Shown piece after piece: positions 59,482-64,000 of a DNA stretch of 64,000 bases. The notes beneath the pieces were generated by a model, which saw only the letters and a program-made list of their open reading frames with translations, searched no databases and was not told the DNA's origin. The stretch is from Sphingomonas sp. MA1305. GTDB lineage: Bacteria; Pseudomonadota; Alphaproteobacteria; Sphingomonadales; Sphingomonadaceae. Made by a program: the position numbers and the translations under genes. The DNA lies in contig NZ_RCVT01000001.1 in NCBI RefSeq assembly GCF_016107325.1, positions 1,054,001 through 1,118,000 on the forward strand. Direction: 5' to 3'. How positions within the stretch are numbered: the first letter of the stretch is position 1; every line of letters starts with the position of its first letter.

Positions 59482-59967
59482 ATGTGGCGATATCTGACGG
59501 GGGGCGCGGCGATCGCTGCCGCGGCGGTGGCGGCATGGCTGTTGATGCATGGCGGCGGTGCCCCGCAGCCGCTGTTGCCCACCGCGCCCGCTGCGGCCCA
59601 GGCGACCACTTCGGTGTCGGCGGGGGATGCGGGTGTCGTGCCGGAGGCGACGGCGGCGACCCGCGAGGAGAAGCGCTTCGCCCGCTACGACAAGGATCGC
59701 GACGGCAAGGTGACGCGCGACGAATATCTCGCCGCCCGCCGCAAGGCCTTCGCCAAGCTCGATACCAATGGCGACGGCCGGCTGTCGTTCGACGAATGGG
59801 CGATCAAGGCGACGACCAAGTTCGCCGCCGCCGATCGCGATCATTCGGGTGCGATGGACCCGGCGGAATTCGCCACCACCGCGGTCAAGCGGAAGTCGCC
59901 ATCGCGCGCGAAATGTCCGCCGGCGGAGCGTCCGTCGACGGCGCCGGCCGAGACGGAAGACAGCTAA
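59482..59967 (+). CDS. EF-hand calcium-binding membrane-anchored protein
   Basis: 161 residues with an N-terminal membrane anchor or signal ([16 protein letters not shown]) and three EF-hand loops: [24 protein letters not shown] and [12 protein letters not shown], each with the calcium-coordinating spacing. CGGAGGG lies five bases before the ATG. Its last 83 bases overlap the convergent trmFO gene. Confidence 0.87.
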   Translation: MWRYLTGGAAIAAAAVAAWLLMHGGGAPQPLLPTAPAAAQATTSVSAGDAGVVPEATAATREEKRFARYDKDRDGKVTRDEYLAARRKAFAKLDTNGDGRLSFDEWAIKATTKFAAADRDHSGAMDPAEFATTAVKRKSPSRAKCPPAERPSTAPAETEDS

Positions 59968-61270
59968 GCCAGCCGTCGAAGGCGGTTCGCGCCCGCGCGG
60001 TGTACATCTTCTTGCGGTCGGCCTTCTTGGTGCGCCCTTCGATCGGCGGCATCAGCCCGAAGTTGACGTTCATCGGCTGATAGGTGGCGGCTTCCGCTCC
60101 GCCGGTGATATGGTGCAGCAGCGCGCCCAAGGCGGTCTCCACCGGCGGCGGCGCCAGCGACTGGCCGGCCAGCTCGGCGGCGGCGAAGCGGCCGGCGAGC
60201 AGGCCGATCGCCGCACTTTCGATATAGCCCTCGCAGCCGGTGATCTGCCCGGCAAAGCGTAAATTGGGGCGGTTGCGCAGGCGGAGCGTGGCATCGAGCA
60301 GGTCCGGCGAGCGGATGAAGGTGTTGCGATGCAGCCCGCCCAGCCGGGCGAATTCGGCATTCTCCAGCCCCGGGATGGTGCGGAACAGCCGCACCTGTTC
60401 GGCATGTTTCAGCTTGGTCTGGAAGCCGACGATGTTCCACAGCGTGCCCTGGGCATTGTCCTGCCGCAGCTGCACCACCGCATAAGGCCAGCGACCGGTG
60501 CGCGGGTTGTCCAGGCCGACCGGCTTCATTGGGCCATAGCGCAGCGTGTCGACGCCGCGCTCCGCCATCACCTCGACCGGCATGCAGCCGTCGAAATAGG
60601 GCGTGTTCTTCTCCCACTCCTTGAACTCGGTCTTCTCACCCGCCAGCAGCGCGGCGTGGAAGGCGAGATACTGGTCCCTGTCCATCGGGCAGTTGATGTA
60701 ATCGGCCTCGCCCTTGTTCCAGCGCGACGCCTTCCATGCGATGTCCATGTCAATAGTGTCGAAATGGACGATCGGCGCCAGCGCATCGAAGAAGGCGAGC
60801 GCCTCCGCCCCGGTCGCGCCGCCGATCGCCTCCGCCAGCGCCGGCGCGGTAAGCGGTCCGGTGGCGAGGATCGCCGGTCCTTCCGGCAGGGTGTCGATGC
60901 GCTCGCGCACCAACGTGACATTGGGATGCTGCGCCAGCGCCGCGGTGACGCCCGCCGAATACCCCTCCCGGTCGACCGCCAGTGCTGAGCCGGCAGGCAC
61001 CCGATGCCTGTCCGCCTGCGCCATAATCAGCGATCCCATCGCGCGCATCTCCTGATGCAGCAGGCCGACCGCATTGGACTGGGCATCGTCCGACCGGAAG
61101 CTGTTCGAACAGACCAGTTCGGCGAGACGGTCGGTCTGATGCGCGGCCGTCCCATCGCCGCCGCCGCGCATCTCCGACAACCTGACGCGAAAGCCGGCCT
61201 CGGCGAGCTGCCAGGCGGCTTCGGATCCGGCGAGGCCGCCGCCGACGATATGGATATGATGCGAAGTCAT
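59885..61270 (-). CDS. trmFO: Methylenetetrahydrofolate-tRNA-(uracil-54-C5)-methyltransferase
   Basis: FAD-dependent formation of ribothymidine 54 in tRNA. The 461-residue protein starts [20 protein letters not shown] (FAD site), and has [40 protein letters not shown] with the substrate cysteine and [17 protein letters not shown], all TrmFO hallmarks. ATG 61270 starts the conserved part. The tail, about 27 residues past the conserved core, is encoded opposite the end of the EF-hand gene. Confidence 0.95.
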   Translation of the reverse strand: MTSHHIHIVGGGLAGSEAAWQLAEAGFRVRLSEMRGGGDGTAAHQTDRLAELVCSNSFRSDDAQSNAVGLLHQEMRAMGSLIMAQADRHRVPAGSALAVDREGYSAGVTAALAQHPNVTLVRERIDTLPEGPAILATGPLTAPALAEAIGGATGAEALAFFDALAPIVHFDTIDMDIAWKASRWNKGEADYINCPMDRDQYLAFHAALLAGEKTEFKEWEKNTPYFDGCMPVEVMAERGVDTLRYGPMKPVGLDNPRTGRWPYAVVQLRQDNAQGTLWNIVGFQTKLKHAEQVRLFRTIPGLENAEFARLGGLHRNTFIRSPDLLDATLRLRNRPNLRFAGQITGCEGYIESAAIGLLAGRFAAAELAGQSLAPPPVETALGALLHHITGGAEAATYQPMNVNFGLMPPIEGRTKKADRKKMYTARARTAFDGWLSCLPSRPAPSTDAPPADISRAMATSA

Positions 61271-61344
61271 GACTGTGGTGCCGAGCAGGTAAGAGGAAAG
61301 CGCGGGCCTTAGCGGCATGGCGCGGTCGTGCCTATATCGGCGCG

Positions 61345-61779
61345 ATGACGACCATCTACACCATCGGCTACGAGGGCGCGACCATGGCCGACTTCCTTGC
61401 CGCGCTGACCGGCGCGGGCGTGCGCCGCGTCATCGACGTCCGCGCCTTGCCCTCGTCGCGCCGCCCCGGCTTCTCCAAGACGCCGCTCGCCGGCAGCCTG
61501 CGCGAGGCGGGGATCGATTATATCCACCTCAAGGCGCTCGGCACGCCCAAGCGCGGTCGGGATGCGGCCAAGAAGGGCGATGTCGCGACGCTGCGCGCGG
61601 TCTACGACGAGCAGCTCGACCTGCCCGAAGCGCAGGTGGCGGCCGCGGCGATGCTCGACCTTGCCGGCGAGATGCCGAGCGCCTTGCTCTGCTACGAACG
61701 CGAACCCGGCCATTGCCACCGCACCCTGTTGCTCGCCGCGGTGGCGAAGCGGGCGGAGGTCGTCGACCTCTACGTCTGA
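61345..61779 (+). CDS. DUF488 family protein
   Basis: 144 residues: [52 protein letters not shown] and the C-terminal [20 protein letters not shown] with its conserved Cys and two His. These define DUF488, of unknown biochemical role. It is divergent from trmFO and overlaps the convergent antiporter gene by ten bases. Confidence 0.92.
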   Translation: MTTIYTIGYEGATMADFLAALTGAGVRRVIDVRALPSSRRPGFSKTPLAGSLREAGIDYIHLKALGTPKRGRDAAKKGDVATLRAVYDEQLDLPEAQVAAAAMLDLAGEMPSALLCYEREPGHCHRTLLLAAVAKRAEVVDLYV

Positions 61780-63548
61780 CCCGTCGCCTCGCTCAGCCGG
61801 CGGACGCGGCGGATACGCGGTTCGCGGTCGAGCGCCGCGGCCTGGCGGATCGTCTGGCGCAGCTCGTCGCGCTTCTCGTGGATCGAGGCGATGACCGGAC
61901 CCATCGCCACGCCCAGATCGACCAGGACCGCCTCGGAGAGCTGCAACGAGCTTTCCAGCGTCTCCGGCACCGCGTCGGTGACGCCGGCGCGATAGAGTTC
62001 GGCGGCATGGTCCGGGTCGCGCGCACGGGCGATGATCGGCAGGTCCGGCGCCAGTGCGCGGATCCGCCGGGTCAGCCGCACGGTCAGCACCGGATCGTCC
62101 ATGGTCAGGATCAGCGCGCGCGCTCGCGCAATGCCCAGCCGCTCGATCAGCTCGCCGCGGGCGACGTCGCCGAACACCACGGGATAGCCGGCCTCGCGTG
62201 CCTCACCGACCGCGTCGATGTCGGCTTCGACCGCAATGAACGGCTGTTTGTGCACGCGCAGCAGGTCCGCGACCATCCGGCCGACGCGGCCGAAGCCGAT
62301 CACCACGGCGGCGGTGTCGTCCGGCTCCGGCGTCAGGGCGTCCTGCGCGCGGGCGTCGATCCGCCGCGAGATCACCTGGCCGGCACGCGCGAGCAACGGC
62401 GTGATTGTCAGCCCGATCGCGGTCACTGTCTGCCAAAAGGCGGCGGTGGAGGCGGTGATCAACTGCGCCTGCGTCGCGGTGGCGAGCACGATCAGCGTGG
62501 TTTCGGACGGGCTGCCCATCAGCAGGCCGGTTTCCGCCGCCAGACCGCGGCGCGACTGGGCGACGCGCAGCAGCAGATAGGTGACCACCGACTTGACCAG
62601 CACCACGCCGACCACCGCGGCGAGCAGCCCCGGCCAATTGGCGAGGATCAGCCTGAGATCGAGGCTCATGCCGACGGTGATCAGGAACACGCCGAGCGCC
62701 AGGCCCTTGAACGGCGCGGTGACCAGTTCGACCTCGGTATGATATTCGGTCTCGGCGATCAGCAGCCCCGCGAGCAACGCACCCACGATCGGTGACAGAC
62801 CGGCCGCGGTGGTCGCGACGCTGGCGACGATGACGACGAGCAGCGAGGCGGCGAGGAACAGTTCCGGGCTCTTGGTCCGCGCCGCCTGCGCGAACAGGCG
62901 GGGCAGGAAGATGCGGCCGCCGATGTAGATCGCCGCCACCGTGCCCATGCCGCGCAGCGCCACGCCCGCCAAGCCGACCCAGCCGCCCTCGCTGGCGGTC
63001 GGCGCCATCGCGCCCAATGCGAAGATGATCGGCACCAGCGCCAGATCCTCGAACAGCAGCATCGAGAAGGCGCCGCGCCCGACCGGACTGGTCGTGCCGA
63101 CCAGCGGCAGCACCAAGGCGGTCGACGACAGTGCCAGCGCGAGGCCGAGCCCCGCCGCGCCCGCCCAGGGCTGGCCCAGCAGGTGGAGCGTGACGCCGAT
63201 CAGCGCCGCCGAGCCGAGCAGCTCCGCCGGACCGGTGCCGAACACCTGGCGCCGCAGCGACCAGAGCCGTCGGAACGACAATTCCAGCCCGATCGAGAAC
63301 AGCAGCATGACGATGCCGAGTTCGGCGAACGGCTCGATCGATTCCGGGTTGGAGATGGTCAGATAATAAAGCCAGGGCGCCTGCGGCACGAGGCTGCCGA
63401 GCCCCGCTGGTCCGACCAATATGCCGACCAGGATGAAGCCGATCACCGGGCTGACTTTGAAGCGCGCAAAGGCGGGGATCACCAACCCCGCTGCGCCCAG
63501 GATCACCAGCGTGTCCGAGAAACCTTCATTGTCGAGACCAATTGCCAT
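61770..63548 (-). CDS. CPA2-family monovalent cation:proton antiporter (KefB/KefC-like)
   Basis: 592 residues. About twelve membrane segments include LGIVMLLFSIGLELSFRRLW and ALSSTALVLPLVG, typical of CPA2. A cytoplasmic TrkA-N (RCK) domain follows from AAVVIGFGRVGRMVADLLRV to VVFGDVARGELIERLGIARA, with the Rossmann GxGxxG. The soluble domain suggests nucleotide- or glutathione-linked gating as in Kef; no KefF/KefG partner is adjacent. ATG 63548. Confidence 0.92.
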   Translation of the reverse strand: MAIGLDNEGFSDTLVILGAAGLVIPAFARFKVSPVIGFILVGILVGPAGLGSLVPQAPWLYYLTISNPESIEPFAELGIVMLLFSIGLELSFRRLWSLRRQVFGTGPAELLGSAALIGVTLHLLGQPWAGAAGLGLALALSSTALVLPLVGTTSPVGRGAFSMLLFEDLALVPIIFALGAMAPTASEGGWVGLAGVALRGMGTVAAIYIGGRIFLPRLFAQAARTKSPELFLAASLLVVIVASVATTAAGLSPIVGALLAGLLIAETEYHTEVELVTAPFKGLALGVFLITVGMSLDLRLILANWPGLLAAVVGVVLVKSVVTYLLLRVAQSRRGLAAETGLLMGSPSETTLIVLATATQAQLITASTAAFWQTVTAIGLTITPLLARAGQVISRRIDARAQDALTPEPDDTAAVVIGFGRVGRMVADLLRVHKQPFIAVEADIDAVGEAREAGYPVVFGDVARGELIERLGIARARALILTMDDPVLTVRLTRRIRALAPDLPIIARARDPDHAAELYRAGVTDAVPETLESSLQLSEAVLVDLGVAMGPVIASIHEKRDELRQTIRQAAALDREPRIRRVRRLSEATGQT

Positions 63549-63715
63549 ACCGCGACCTTAATCATGTTGGGCGTCGCTTGTCAGGCATTGATCGTCCGCT
63601 TGCCGCGTCCGGCAATGTTTTGTCGGTGTTGCGCGCGTCAGCCCATTAACCGCTCTTCTTGCAATCGCGGCAAAGATTAGCAGGGCATCATCGTGATCGA
63701 AGGGGAGATTTTCTG

Positions 63716-64000
63716 ATGATCATCATGCTCACCGCACTGCAAGCCGCCGTCATTGCGGCGCCGCCGGCGCCCCCGGCGCCCCCCCAGATCTACCTGACCC
63801 CGATCAGCCCCCCGCCGGGGCAATCGAACCGCAACGGTGTGCCGACGATGCCGGCACCGAAGCGCAGCCGGATCGGTGTGGTGGTGAGGGCGGGCAATCT
63901 GCCGCTGTGGGACGGCGCACTCTGGGTCGCCAGTCGCGGCGTCAGCGTCTGGCGACAGAGCGTGCAGGAGCCGCTGCCCGAACAATGCGGCCCCCGGCCA
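63716..64000 (+). CDS. Unrecognised protein, cut by right window edge
   Basis: An open frame from ATG 63716 (GGGGAG eight bases upstream) runs 95 codons to the window end without a stop. It starts MIIMLTALQAAVIAAPPAPP, probably a signal peptide followed by a Pro-rich stretch (PPAPPAPPQIYLTPISPPPG), then a more ordered segment RSRIGVVVRAGNLPLWDGAL with WVASRGVSVWRQ. The family cannot be named from this part. Confidence 0.65.
   Translation, partial: MIIMLTALQAAVIAAPPAPPAPPQIYLTPISPPPGQSNRNGVPTMPAPKRSRIGVVVRAGNLPLWDGALWVASRGVSVWRQSVQEPLPEQCGPRP

Overview
The window is about 64 kb of high-GC, densely packed chromosomal DNA that reads as a sphingomonad (Alphaproteobacteria, Sphingomonadales, Sphingomonas-like). 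Supporting signs are a complete Entner-Doudoroff gene set, an alphaproteobacterial SOS box (GTTC-N7-GTTC) in front of recA, an RpoH-type promoter in front of a small heat-shock gene, a large TonB-dependent receptor, a TrmFO-type tRNA methylase, and many start/stop overlaps of the ATGA or GTGA kind. Almost everything is core housekeeping. I see no tRNA, rRNA, CRISPR array, prophage or insertion sequence.

Layout. 1-1220 (minus): ribosomal operon rpsF-rpsR-rplI, with rplI cut by the window edge. 1372-1703 (minus): a small secreted RcnB-like gene broken by one missing base. 1900-7219 (plus): fatty-acid cluster fabD-fabG-acpP-fabF followed by mltG and a Rap1a/Tai-like secreted protein; a GxxExxY gene bounded by 26-bp inverted repeats sits between fabD and fabG. 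7301-14784 (minus): MarR regulator, SH3 protein, argC, then zwf-pgl-edd-glk-eda, the whole route from glucose to pyruvate plus glyceraldehyde-3-phosphate, with two palindromic repeat elements between genes. 15058-17681 (plus): secG, pyrG and a membrane protein. 17773-18363 (minus): hsp20 with a sigma-32-like promoter and a structured leader. 18475-20955 (plus): TonB-dependent receptor.

21468-24448 (plus): lolC-lolD-GNAT-glutathione peroxidase, all overlapping. 24453-25034 (minus): HdeD-like protein. 25129-29263 (plus): dnaE and moaB. 29270-32988: VOC protein, radical SAM protein, ArnT-like glycosyltransferase, DUF892 protein and an unlisted 49-residue acidic ORF. 33032-38419: acyl-CoA synthetase (minus), an exported protein-L-isoaspartate methyltransferase (plus), and slt plus uracil-DNA glycosylase (minus). 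38559-43847 (plus): ETF-ubiquinone oxidoreductase, exported TPR protein, ispE and recA. 43990-44207 holds six degenerate copies of a 36-37 bp tandem repeat. 44320-51153: methyltransferase with a 15-bp in-frame repeat, GST, a DAACS transporter (minus), Tat-exported M24 peptidase and alaS. 51258-57099 (minus): small exported proteins, DUF952, gyrA, an SDR and yaaA. 57270-64000: exported TPR protein, a short squalene/phytoene-synthase-like protein, an EF-hand protein overlapping trmFO tail to tail, a DUF488 protein, a CPA2 antiporter and a gene cut by the right edge.

I found no clearly new multi-gene system. The items most worth a second look are the tandem repeat behind recA, the repeat-bounded GxxExxY unit inside the fab cluster whose repeats supply both its ribosome-binding site and its C-terminus, the frameshifted RcnB-like gene, and the RpoH promoter plus thermometer-like leader of hsp20.
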